44,055 nucleotides of DNA, taken from positions 1 through 44,055 of the forward strand of contig JAHEDS010000013.1 in NCBI GenBank assembly GCA_024641135.1, read 5' to 3'. Positions 15,664 to 24,400 of this stretch are shown piece after piece. The notes beneath the pieces are model-generated. The model saw only the letters and a program-made list of their open reading frames with translations, was not told where the DNA came from and did not search any database. Both the position numbers and the translations under genes were made by a program. The stretch comes from Flavobacteriales bacterium. GTDB taxonomy: Bacteria > Bacteroidota > Bacteroidia > Flavobacteriales > Flavobacteriaceae. Positions within the stretch are counted from its first letter, which is position 1; each line of letters begins with the position of its first letter.

Positions 15664-16722
15664 TTAAAATCTTGATGGGTTAACATTTTCATAGTTTCTC
15701 AAAACATAAGCCAGAGCATTTTTTATAATATCACCCATAGTTTTACTACGTTTAAATTTAACATCCATAGTATACTCGTAAATTTTTGTTTTTAAAGTTT
15801 CAACATTTTCTTTAGTTGATATGGTATCATTAATCATACATTTAAGTAAACCCTCAATTCTGTCGGAATAACTTTTTAAACGCTTGGCAATTATAGAACG
15901 CTCTTCTATCTTGTATTGATCAATCGATAATTTTTGAAAACTATCAGTAACCAATTTAACCATCACAAAATTTTCTTTAAAAAATTGAGGGCGGTAAATA
16001 TTAATTTTACCCTCATATGATTGCTGATCAAAATCAATAGCTCTTATTTTATAAACAACTTGGTCAAAATCATGTGTTGGAACTATAACATAATTATAAG
16101 AACGCATGTCTCCTAAAAGCCTAATCATACAGCGCTCATTAAACTTAACAAACTCTTTGGCTATTTGAGATTTCTCAGATTTACTACAATTGGGAAGCAT
16201 GTTTTTTATAAATTCATCGCCAGGAATTCCCGAAATATGCTCTTCAATTAGTGTGTTTTTATATACTAAAAAATTTAAATTATAAGGCGATAACATATGC
16301 TCCAGTTCCAAACCATAAATTCTTGAAGCATCAGCAATTTTCACATAAAAATAAGTGAAATTATCATTTAAAATATTTCTAATTTTTATTCTGAAAGGTT
16401 TCGAGTTTCCAAATGTGCAGTAATCAATAGCATCCACATTAAGGAAAGCAATAGAAGTTTCATTCCCATCAGAATGTAAAATAGTATATACTTTTTTTAA
16501 GCTCAAATCTATTTCCTCACGTTCAAATTCACTGTAATAAACACGAATCCAAAGGGTATCATTATCAAACTTATCATAAACGGTTACAGAACCTTGAAAC
16601 CTAAGTAAATCCTCATATAAAACTGGAAGTTTTATGTTTCTGTTAAATTCTGAAAGATATTTATTCAGCTCATCATTTACAGGATAAGACGGTTTTTTTT
16701 TTGAAATTTTTAAATCTTTCAT
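15664..16722 (-). CDS. Uncharacterised protein with protein-kinase-like signatures
   Basis: I do not recognise a named family for these 352 residues. No signal peptide or membrane segment is visible, so it is probably cytoplasmic. Reading the middle as a kinase fold gives a coherent order. FYVKIAD has a candidate ATP-binding Lys128, and YGLELEH (136-142) a candidate helix-C Glu. TLIEEHISGIPGDEF (157-171) looks like a hinge. GDMRSYN (204-210) resembles a catalytic loop with Asp205 and Asn210, and AIDFDQ (228-233) a DFG-type metal site. The first 110 residues contain beta-rich sequence of unknown fold. The loop has no HxD or HGD, so activity is uncertain. It is divergent from an ABC exporter; a -7 element lies 49 bases upstream. 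Kinase assignment is inference. Confidence 0.6.
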   Translation of the reverse strand: MKDLKISKKKPSYPVNDELNKYLSEFNRNIKLPVLYEDLLRFQGSVTVYDKFDNDTLWIRVYYSEFEREEIDLSLKKVYTILHSDGNETSIAFLNVDAIDYCTFGNSKPFRIKIRNILNDNFTYFYVKIADASRIYGLELEHMLSPYNLNFLVYKNTLIEEHISGIPGDEFIKNMLPNCSKSEKSQIAKEFVKFNERCMIRLLGDMRSYNYVIVPTHDFDQVVYKIRAIDFDQQSYEGKINIYRPQFFKENFVMVKLVTDSFQKLSIDQYKIEERSIIAKRLKSYSDRIEGLLKCMINDTISTKENVETLKTKIYEYTMDVKFKRSKTMGDIIKNALAYVLRNYENVNPSRF

Positions 16723-16771
16723 TATTTATACTATTGAATATTAAATCTTATTTTTATAAAAGTACTTGTAA

Positions 16772-16779
16772 CAAATTTA
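16772..16779 (-). promoter_or_regulatory. Putative -7 promoter element for the kinase-like gene
   Basis: On minus TAAATTTG (TAnnTTTG), 49 bases before the ATG at 16722, inside the 122-base gap to the divergent ABC gene. Confidence 0.5.
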
Positions 16780-16844
16780 CACAACAATCGTCATACTTTT
16801 TAACTAACCTGTTGGTTTTAGATCAACACCAAAATTAAAATATC

Positions 16845-17741
16845 TTGGAGCCTATCCTTACAATTAACAATCTAACAAAAAAATTTGGTTATTTAACTGC
16901 TGTTAAAAATTTATCTTTTACCATAAACAAAGGTAATGTTTATGGTATTTTAGGACCAAATGGAAGTGGAAAGTCGACCACATTAGGTGTTGTACTTAAT
17001 GTTGTAAACAGTACTTCAGGTGAATTTCACTGGTTTGATGGAAATACTTCAACACATCAAGCCTTGAAAAAAGTTGGTGCCATCATTGAGCGGCCAAACT
17101 TTTATCCCTATATGACTGCTTATCAAAATTTGAAATTAGTTTGTAAAATTAAGGAAGTTGATGAAAGTAAGATTGAGGAAAAGTTAAGATTGGTAGAATT
17201 AATTGATAGAAAAGATAGCAGATTTAGCACCTTTTCATTAGGAATGAAACAGAGATTAGCTATAGCTTCTGCCCTATTAAATGATCCTGAAATTTTAATT
17301 TTAGATGAACCAACTAATGGATTAGACCCAAAGGGCATACACCAAATAAGAGAAATAATTAAAGAAATTGCAAGTGCAGGAACTACTATTTTATTAGCAT
17401 CTCACTTGCTTGATGAAGTAGAAAAAGTTTGTACTCATGTCGTTGTTCTAAGAAAAGGAGAAAAATTATATTCTGGAAGAGTTGATGAAATGATAACCAG
17501 CTTTGGCTTCTTTGAATTGAAATGCGATAAACAGGAAGAATTAATTAAATTTCTAGAAAGCCATAGTTCTATTGCCAGTGTAAAAGCTAAAGACCATTTA
17601 ATAACAGCCTTTTTAAATGAACCCATGGAATCTGCCACTTTCAATAAATTGTTATTCGAAAAAGGGTTTATATTATCACATTTAGTGCAACGTAAAGAAA
17701 GTTTAGAAGAACAATTCCTAACACTAACCAACAACCAATAA
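16845..17741 (+). CDS. ABC transporter ATP-binding protein
   Basis: ATPase subunit of an ABC-2-type exporter, 298 residues. Walker A GPNGSGKST at residues 37-45, signature SLGMKQ at 131-136, Walker B LILDEPTNGLD at 151-161 and the switch His187 in LLASHLLDE. After about residue 215 a C-terminal extension of some 80 residues follows, as in CcmA/NatA-type drug or bacteriocin exporters. The start is TTG at 16845 (MEPILTINNLTKKFG); no upstream ATG exists and the next in-frame Met falls inside the conserved core. The permease starts four bases after its stop. Substrate unknown. Confidence 0.9.
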   Translation: MEPILTINNLTKKFGYLTAVKNLSFTINKGNVYGILGPNGSGKSTTLGVVLNVVNSTSGEFHWFDGNTSTHQALKKVGAIIERPNFYPYMTAYQNLKLVCKIKEVDESKIEEKLRLVELIDRKDSRFSTFSLGMKQRLAIASALLNDPEILILDEPTNGLDPKGIHQIREIIKEIASAGTTILLASHLLDEVEKVCTHVVVLRKGEKLYSGRVDEMITSFGFFELKCDKQEELIKFLESHSSIASVKAKDHLITAFLNEPMESATFNKLLFEKGFILSHLVQRKESLEEQFLTLTNNQ

Positions 17742-17745
17742 AAAC

Positions 17746-18576
17746 ATGTTCAGACTTTTAAATATAGAATTTCAAAAATTAATACATAGCCGAGCAAGTA
17801 AAGTATTAATAATCACTTATTTTGTTTTACTCACTTCCATTGCACTTATAGCAGCGATCAAGTTTGACATTGGGCCTATTAAATTTCATTTAGCTGAAAT
17901 GGGCATTTTTAATTTCCCATACATATGGCATTTTAACAGTTATTTTGCGGCTATTTTTAAATTATTTTTAGCTATTGTAATCGTATCCATGATGGCAAAT
18001 GAATACAGTAATAAAACACTTAAGCAAAATTTAATTGACGGGTTAAGTAAAAAAGAATTTATTTTATCTAAATTTTATACAGTTGTTGTATTTTCAGTAG
18101 TTTCTACAATATTTTTATTTATTGTGTCTTTAATTTTAGGGCTCGTATTTTCAAATTATACCGAGTTAAGCATTATTTTCTCTGACTTAGAATTTCTTTT
18201 AGCCTTTTTAATCAAGTTAGTTGGGTTTTTCTCATTTTGTCTATTCTTAGGAATTTTAGTAAAACGATCTGCATTTGCTCTTGGATTTTTATTTGTATGG
18301 CAGTTTATTGAAGGTATTGTATTTGGATTATTACGTTGGAAAACAGATGCAGATACTGCCACAAGCATCATGCAGTTTTTTCCTTTAAATTCCATGTCAA
18401 ATTTGATTAAACAGCCATTTTCCCGTTTAAGTGCAGTACAAACTGTAGCGAATCAGGTTGGTGAGAAGTTTGATTTTGATTATGCTGTGCATTGGTATGA
18501 AATAGTTATTGTTTTATTTTGGACGGCTATATTCATCTTTTTATCTTACAGGTTGTTAAAAATGCGCGATTTATAA
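17746..18576 (+). CDS. ABC-2 type transporter permease
   Basis: Membrane partner of the ATPase just upstream. 276 residues with about six hydrophobic segments: near residues 20-38, 60-85, 105-133, 147-167, 175-190 and 247-268. The MANEYSNKTLKQNLIDGLSKKEFILSKF stretch around residues 84-110 is the cytosolic elbow typical of ABC-2/NatB-like permeases (Asn-rich EYSN-KT). One permease gene suggests a homodimer. Nothing in the sequence tells the cargo. The promoter of the next gene overlaps the region just after its stop, so transcription is probably separate from the T9SS genes. Confidence 0.88.
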   Translation: MFRLLNIEFQKLIHSRASKVLIITYFVLLTSIALIAAIKFDIGPIKFHLAEMGIFNFPYIWHFNSYFAAIFKLFLAIVIVSMMANEYSNKTLKQNLIDGLSKKEFILSKFYTVVVFSVVSTIFLFIVSLILGLVFSNYTELSIIFSDLEFLLAFLIKLVGFFSFCLFLGILVKRSAFALGFLFVWQFIEGIVFGLLRWKTDADTATSIMQFFPLNSMSNLIKQPFSRLSAVQTVANQVGEKFDFDYAVHWYEIVIVLFWTAIFIFLSYRLLKMRDL

Positions 18577-18586
18577 TATCTTTTGA

Positions 18587-18594
18587 TAGCTTTG
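18587..18594 (+). promoter_or_regulatory. Putative -7 promoter element for the first T9SS cargo gene
   Basis: TAGCTTTG (TAnnTTTG) ending nine bases before the ATG at 18604. It makes a TTG at 18583 impossible as the start and implies a leader of only a few bases. Confidence 0.6.
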
Positions 18595-18603
18595 CTATTG
18601 AAG

Positions 18604-21318
18604 ATGAAAAAAATTGTATTACTCTTTATTTGTATTTTTACAAACTTATATTCTTATAGCCAAAATGAAGCCGCTAACTGGTATTTTGGGTATGGCGGAG
18701 GCATTAAGTTTAATCAATTAGCCAATACGGTCGCACCTGTTAATGATGGGCAACTTTTCACTAATGAAGGGTGTGCATCTATTTCAGATGACACTGGAAG
18801 TTTATTGTTCTATACAGACGGTACTTCAATTTGGAACAAGAATCATGTTCTCATGCAGAATGGATTCGGTCTACTAGGTGATTCATCAAGTACACAATCA
18901 GCCATTATTGTTCCTAAACCCAATGACCCAAATATTTATTATGTCTTCACAGTTGACAATGCCCTAGATGGTTTAAATTTTGGATTAAATTATTCAGAAA
19001 TTGATATGACTCTTGATGGTGGTTTAGGTGGTGTAACAAGTGTAAAAAATGTCAACCTTTTACAACGAAGTTCAGAAAAAATAACTGCGGTTTTAAAAGA
19101 TTGCATTAGCAAATCCATATGGGTAGTCGCTTTTGCATCAGAAGAAGGATTAAATGAAAACCTATTTGACACCTATCACGCCTTTGAAGTAAATGATTTT
19201 GGAGTAAATACTGTTGCTATTAAATCTACTTTTAATTTAATTGTTGGTGATGCAAGAGGTTATTTGAAACTTTCCCCTGACGGTACAAAAATGGCTTCTG
19301 CAAATGCAACTGATGGCTTATTTTTATATGATTTTGATAATAATACTGGTATTGTAAGTAATCAAATACCAATAGGTATTCCAGGCAATAGTAAAATACC
19401 TTATGGGGTAGAATTTTCTCCAAATAGTCAACTTTTATATATTCACGCTTCTAATGATTTTTTTAGTAATAACAATAATGAAGCACAAAATCCAGCAAAT
19501 CACACGTCGTCATTAATTCAATATAATTTATTATCGGCTGATGTTCCTGGATCAGGAATAATAATTGATAACCGTAATTTATATAGAGGAGGGTTACAAT
19601 TGGGACCAAACGGAAAAATATATAGAGCGTTAAGCGCTACTTATCAAACCGGTTTACCCTATTTAGGGGTAATAAATAATCCCGATAATCTTGGGACTTC
19701 ATGCAATTATACACATAACGCAATTAATCTAACTCCTAATCTATCTGCTCAAGGTTTACCTCCATTTATAGCCTCTTTTTTTAATACTCAAATAGATATT
19801 ATTAAAAATGGAGAAAGCAGTATAAACTTAGAGCTATGTGATGGTGATATTTACAACCTGAGTTCTGAAGTTTTTCCTGGTGCAACTTATTCTTGGAAAA
19901 AAGATGGTATTACATTACCTGAAACTTCATTCAATTTAGATGTTTCAAATAGTGGTCATTATGAAGTTTATATCGAACCAAATAATGGTGATTGTGCAAT
20001 TGAAGGTCAGGCTTTCGTGAATTTTAATGAAAACCCTGAAGCATTTAATGCTTCTTTACTACAATGCGATGAAGATGGAATAAAAGATGGTATTACTTTG
20101 TTTAATTTAAATGAAGCGAATGAATCTTTAACAGGAGGTATTCAAAATATTTCAACGAAATTTTATTTAGATCTGGCAAAATTAAATGAAATAATCAACC
20201 CTGAATCTTTTATTAATTCTTCTAATCCTCAAACTATTTATGTAGATGTAATTGACAATAGAACAAATTGTTATTCAAACTCTGAACTGGTTATAAATGT
20301 CAGTCTTACAGATTCAAATGATACTGAATTAATAGCATGTGATGATGACGGTACGGAGGATGGATTATACAATTTTAATTTAACAGAAGCTAACTCAAAT
20401 ATTATAAATGGCTTACCCAGTGGATTAGTTATTTCCTATTATAAAACCTATGAAGATGCTTTGATTGAACAAAATAATTTAGGTACTAACTTTAAAAATA
20501 CAGTTCCTTATTCCCAAATAATATACGCACGCGTTGAAAACTCAAACGATTGTTATGGCATAAGTGAATTACTGCTTACTGTTAATAAATTACCAGAAAT
20601 TGAAACTAATGCTATAACCTATTATTGCTTAAACAAATACCCAAAAACAATTACATTAAATCCAGGTATTATTTATAATCCTGCTAATAATTATACCTAT
20701 TTATGGTCAACAGGAGAGACCTCTTTTGAAATTTGGGTAAATGAACCAGGAACATATAGCGTGAAGGTAACTAATAGCAATAATTGTTCAAAAGAAAGAA
20801 CTATTATAGTAGAACCATCGAACCTCGCAACATTTGAATCAATTAATGTAGCGGATGCAACTGAAAATAACATAATTGAAGTATTGGTTTCGGGAGAAGG
20901 GTTATATGAATATTCCCTTTTAGATTCTAATAATGTATTATACAGACCCTATCAAAGTAGCAATATTTTTGAAAATGTTTCTCCTGGTTTCTATAGCGTT
21001 TATGTTAATGACTTAAAAAACGGATGTGGTAATGTTAATATGCAAATATCTGTTATTGGCTTTCCAAAATATTTTACACCTAATAACGATGGAGTTAATG
21101 ACTTCTGGCAGGTTTACGGAGTTTCAAGTATGTTTCAACCAAATTCAAAAATCTACATTTTTAACCGTTATGGTAAACTTATTAAAGAATTAAGCCCTTT
21201 AGAACAAGGATGGAACGGCACTTTTAACGGCAAAATATTACCAACAGATGATTATTGGTTTTTTGTTACTTTGCAAGATGGTAGAGTCTTCAAAAATCAT
21301 TTTACATTAAAAAATTAA
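18604..21318 (+). CDS. T9SS type-B cargo protein with N-terminal propeller-like region
   Basis: Secreted protein of 904 residues from the ATG at 18604; signal peptide MKKIVLLFICIFTNLYSYS. Residues about 21-400 (opening NWYFGYGGGIKFNQL) look like a beta-propeller sensor or lactonase-like region, with blade-like stretches such as SPDGTKMASANATDGLFLYD. An Ig-like module follows around 415-475. Two Cys-Asp repeats start at Cys488 and Cys579, and a second Ig/PKD-like module contains WSTGETSFEIW. The last 85 residues form the gliding-motility-associated type-B sorting domain: KYFTPNNDGVND, IFNRYGKLI, GWNGTFNGK and DDYWFF. It is expected to leave via the Por/Gld secretion system. First of three adjacent cargo genes; ligand unknown. 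Confidence 0.88.
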   Translation: MKKIVLLFICIFTNLYSYSQNEAANWYFGYGGGIKFNQLANTVAPVNDGQLFTNEGCASISDDTGSLLFYTDGTSIWNKNHVLMQNGFGLLGDSSSTQSAIIVPKPNDPNIYYVFTVDNALDGLNFGLNYSEIDMTLDGGLGGVTSVKNVNLLQRSSEKITAVLKDCISKSIWVVAFASEEGLNENLFDTYHAFEVNDFGVNTVAIKSTFNLIVGDARGYLKLSPDGTKMASANATDGLFLYDFDNNTGIVSNQIPIGIPGNSKIPYGVEFSPNSQLLYIHASNDFFSNNNNEAQNPANHTSSLIQYNLLSADVPGSGIIIDNRNLYRGGLQLGPNGKIYRALSATYQTGLPYLGVINNPDNLGTSCNYTHNAINLTPNLSAQGLPPFIASFFNTQIDIIKNGESSINLELCDGDIYNLSSEVFPGATYSWKKDGITLPETSFNLDVSNSGHYEVYIEPNNGDCAIEGQAFVNFNENPEAFNASLLQCDEDGIKDGITLFNLNEANESLTGGIQNISTKFYLDLAKLNEIINPESFINSSNPQTIYVDVIDNRTNCYSNSELVINVSLTDSNDTELIACDDDGTEDGLYNFNLTEANSNIINGLPSGLVISYYKTYEDALIEQNNLGTNFKNTVPYSQIIYARVENSNDCYGISELLLTVNKLPEIETNAITYYCLNKYPKTITLNPGIIYNPANNYTYLWSTGETSFEIWVNEPGTYSVKVTNSNNCSKERTIIVEPSNLATFESINVADATENNIIEVLVSGEGLYEYSLLDSNNVLYRPYQSSNIFENVSPGFYSVYVNDLKNGCGNVNMQISVIGFPKYFTPNNDGVNDFWQVYGVSSMFQPNSKIYIFNRYGKLIKELSPLEQGWNGTFNGKILPTDDYWFFVTLQDGRVFKNHFTLKN

Positions 21319-21360
21319 ATGAAAATCGACTAAAAACTAACAAAATTACCTTTAGGCTGT

Positions 21361-21396
21361 TTTGTTTTGAATATAACCTAATTATTGCTACTTTTC
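21361..21396 (+). promoter_or_regulatory. Possible promoter for the second T9SS cargo gene
   Basis: A -33-like TTTTG (21365-21369) and a -7-like TACTTTTC (21389-21396, last base off the TAnnTTTG consensus) are about 20 bases apart, 22 bases before the ATG. Weak match. Confidence 0.35.
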
Positions 21397-21418
21397 AAGA
21401 AGAATTAATCATAAAACA

Positions 21419-24400
21419 ATGCTGTTTTTACCCAAATTGAGCAAAGTGAAAAGATACCTACAAAAATATGTCTTATTAGGCCTAGTCTTTTGTAGCGGTA
21501 GTAGTTTCATGTTTTCTCAAAAAATTAGCGTTGATAGCTCAATTTCTCTAAATCAACTTATTGAAAATAATTTAATTGATGGTTGTGTTGAAATTTCAAA
21601 TATAACCTCTAGTGTTAATGGAAACTTTTTTGGGCTTCCAAGTTATGCCTATTTCAATAGAGGTACTTCAAATTTTCCATTTCAAGATGGCGTCATGCTA
21701 TCAACCGGGAAAGCTGAATCTGGAGGAAATACAATAATAACTTCTACTTTAAGTGAAGGGACTCCAAATTGGGGAAGTGACGCTGACCTTGAAATGGCGT
21801 TAGGAATTACAAATACAACAAATGCAACCTCCATAGAATTCGACCTAATTTCAGCAACAAATCAAGTACAATTTAATTATTTATTAGCCTCAGAAGAATA
21901 TTTTGGAATAAATCCATGTCAGTTCTCAGATGGATTCGTTTTTCTTATAAAACAAACAGGAAGTCCAGCTCCATATCAAAATATCGCCTTAATTCCAGGT
22001 ACAAGTACCCCCGTTAATACCAATACTATTCACGATGAAATATTTGGTGTTTGCCCTGCACAAAATGCGCAATATTTTGATGGATACAATCTTGGAGATA
22101 CAAATTATAATGGAAGAACGGTTCCTTTAACCGCATCGGCTACAATTACACCATATGTCCAATATCATATTAAACTCATTATTGCAGACCAAGAGGATTA
22201 CAGTTTTGACTCTGCTGTTTTTATTGAGGCAATTAGCTTTAACAATATAGATTTAGGAGTTGATGTTGTGACGTGCTTAAATTCATATTTATTGGATGCT
22301 GATATTGAAAATCCACAAGCAGAATACGCATGGTATATAGATAACACCTTAATTCCAGGGGAAATCAACCCAACTTTAAATGTCATTCAAAATGGCAACT
22401 ATAGGGTTGAAATTACAGTTCCTATAAATAATACTAGATGCTTAATTGAAGATCAAATTCAAGTTATTTTAAACTCAGAACCCATTATAAATCCGATATC
22501 TGATTATGAATTATGTGACGACTTAAGTGGAGATAACATAGAAATTTTTGATCTTCAAACCAAAATTCCTGAAATACTAACTATTCTCCCTTCAGGCAAT
22601 TATAATTTTTTGTTTTATCATTCTGAATTAGAAGCAAGAAGTAATATTAATCTCATTAATTCACCTATTTCAAACAACTCAAATCCTGAGATTGTTTATG
22701 TGTCTATAGAAAATTTAAATACAGGGTGCTTTTCTTATGCACCTATAAATCTTGTAGTAAATTCGTTACCTGATATAATTAACCCCACTAATCTGAAAGT
22801 TTGCGATAATGACGCTACAATTAATGGAATAACTGATATAAATTTAACCGAAAAAGATGATGAGATTACTGGAGGTCAAGCAAACCTAGTAGTTTCTTAT
22901 CATATTACTCAGATTGATGCTGAAAATGGTAATAATCCAATTTCTTCACCTTATGTAAATGCCAGCTCACCAAATTTTCAATCATTTTTTGTAAGAGTTT
23001 TTAATTCCCAAACAAGTTGTATTAAAACAACAACACTCGATGTAGAAATTATTAACAGCCCGATGGTTAACTCAGTTACGCAATTTATTGATGCCTGCGA
23101 TTCAGATTATGATGGTGTTGCTAGTTTTGATTTAACAGAAATTGTTCCAAATGTTTTACAGGGATTAACTGGTGTAACTTGGACATTTCATCTCACTTAT
23201 GAAGATGCTGAATTAGGAAGTAATCCTATAACTGACCCGACTAATTTTTTAAACACTAGCCCTGATGTACAAACGGTTTTTATTCGAGTTTTGGATAATG
23301 TTACTGGTTGCCCATCCATTGTCCCGATTGAAGTACATACCAATTTATTATTAACTGGCACAAAAATTGAAGATTTTGCCTTATGTGATGATGACACAAA
23401 CGATGGTATAGGCGAATTTTCCCTACCTGTAATAACAGGCATTATTGCCAATGATTTACCGAATATAACTGTGACTTATTTTGAATCCCAAGATGATTTA
23501 GATAATAACCTAAATGCCATTGATGATTCTGTGCCGTATACTGCAATAAGTACAAAAGAAATATTTATTAAAATTGATAATGGAATGTGTTCAGAACAAG
23601 GAAAAATCAAATTACTTGTTAATCCAATACTACTTTTTCAACCTGCTGCCCCAATGCAGTATTGTGATTCTGATGAAGATGGCATTGTAAGTGTTGATTT
23701 ACATTCACTAGATAGCATTGTGAATAATGGAAACACTAATTTTCAAGTCTCCTATTTTCTTTCTGAATTAGACGCTGAATCTAAGTCAAACGAATTACCA
23801 AATTTATATCCAGTTTCAGGAACTAAAATATTTTGGGCCAGACTAGAAAATATTGATTCAGGATGCCATACAGAGAACCGTTTTGAAATAGAAGTATTCC
23901 CTGCTCCTGCCTTAACACAACCCAGTCCATTTATTATTTGTGATTCAGATCAAGATGGTTTCACTATTATTAATCTTGAAGATAAACTTCCTGAAATAGT
24001 ATCAAATACAACAAATCTTACTATAAGTTACTTCAAATCATTGATTGATGCCGAATCCAATACAAATGCAATTACAAATCCAACTACTTTTAACACAAAT
24101 ACTAAAAATATATTTGTTAAAGTTCAAAATAATAATCCTCCTTTTTGTTACAGTATAGAGACTATTAAAATTATAGTAAATACTCTTCCATTATTTCCTG
24201 TAATAACCAATTACGAAATTTGTGAAGATGATGATGATAACAGAGCAGACTTTTTATTATCTGACAAAGACAATGAAATATTAAACGGCCAAGCCGGTAA
24301 AGAAGTGTTATATTTCGAAGATTCTGATTATACCATTCCAATAGATAAAACTATAATTTATCAAAATATATCAAGTCCTCAAACTATTTATGTTAGAGTA

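Noticed and set aside
18583-18603. TTG extension of the first T9SS protein
   Set aside because: The extension overlaps the TAnnTTTG element, and the signal peptide starts at the ATG at 18604.
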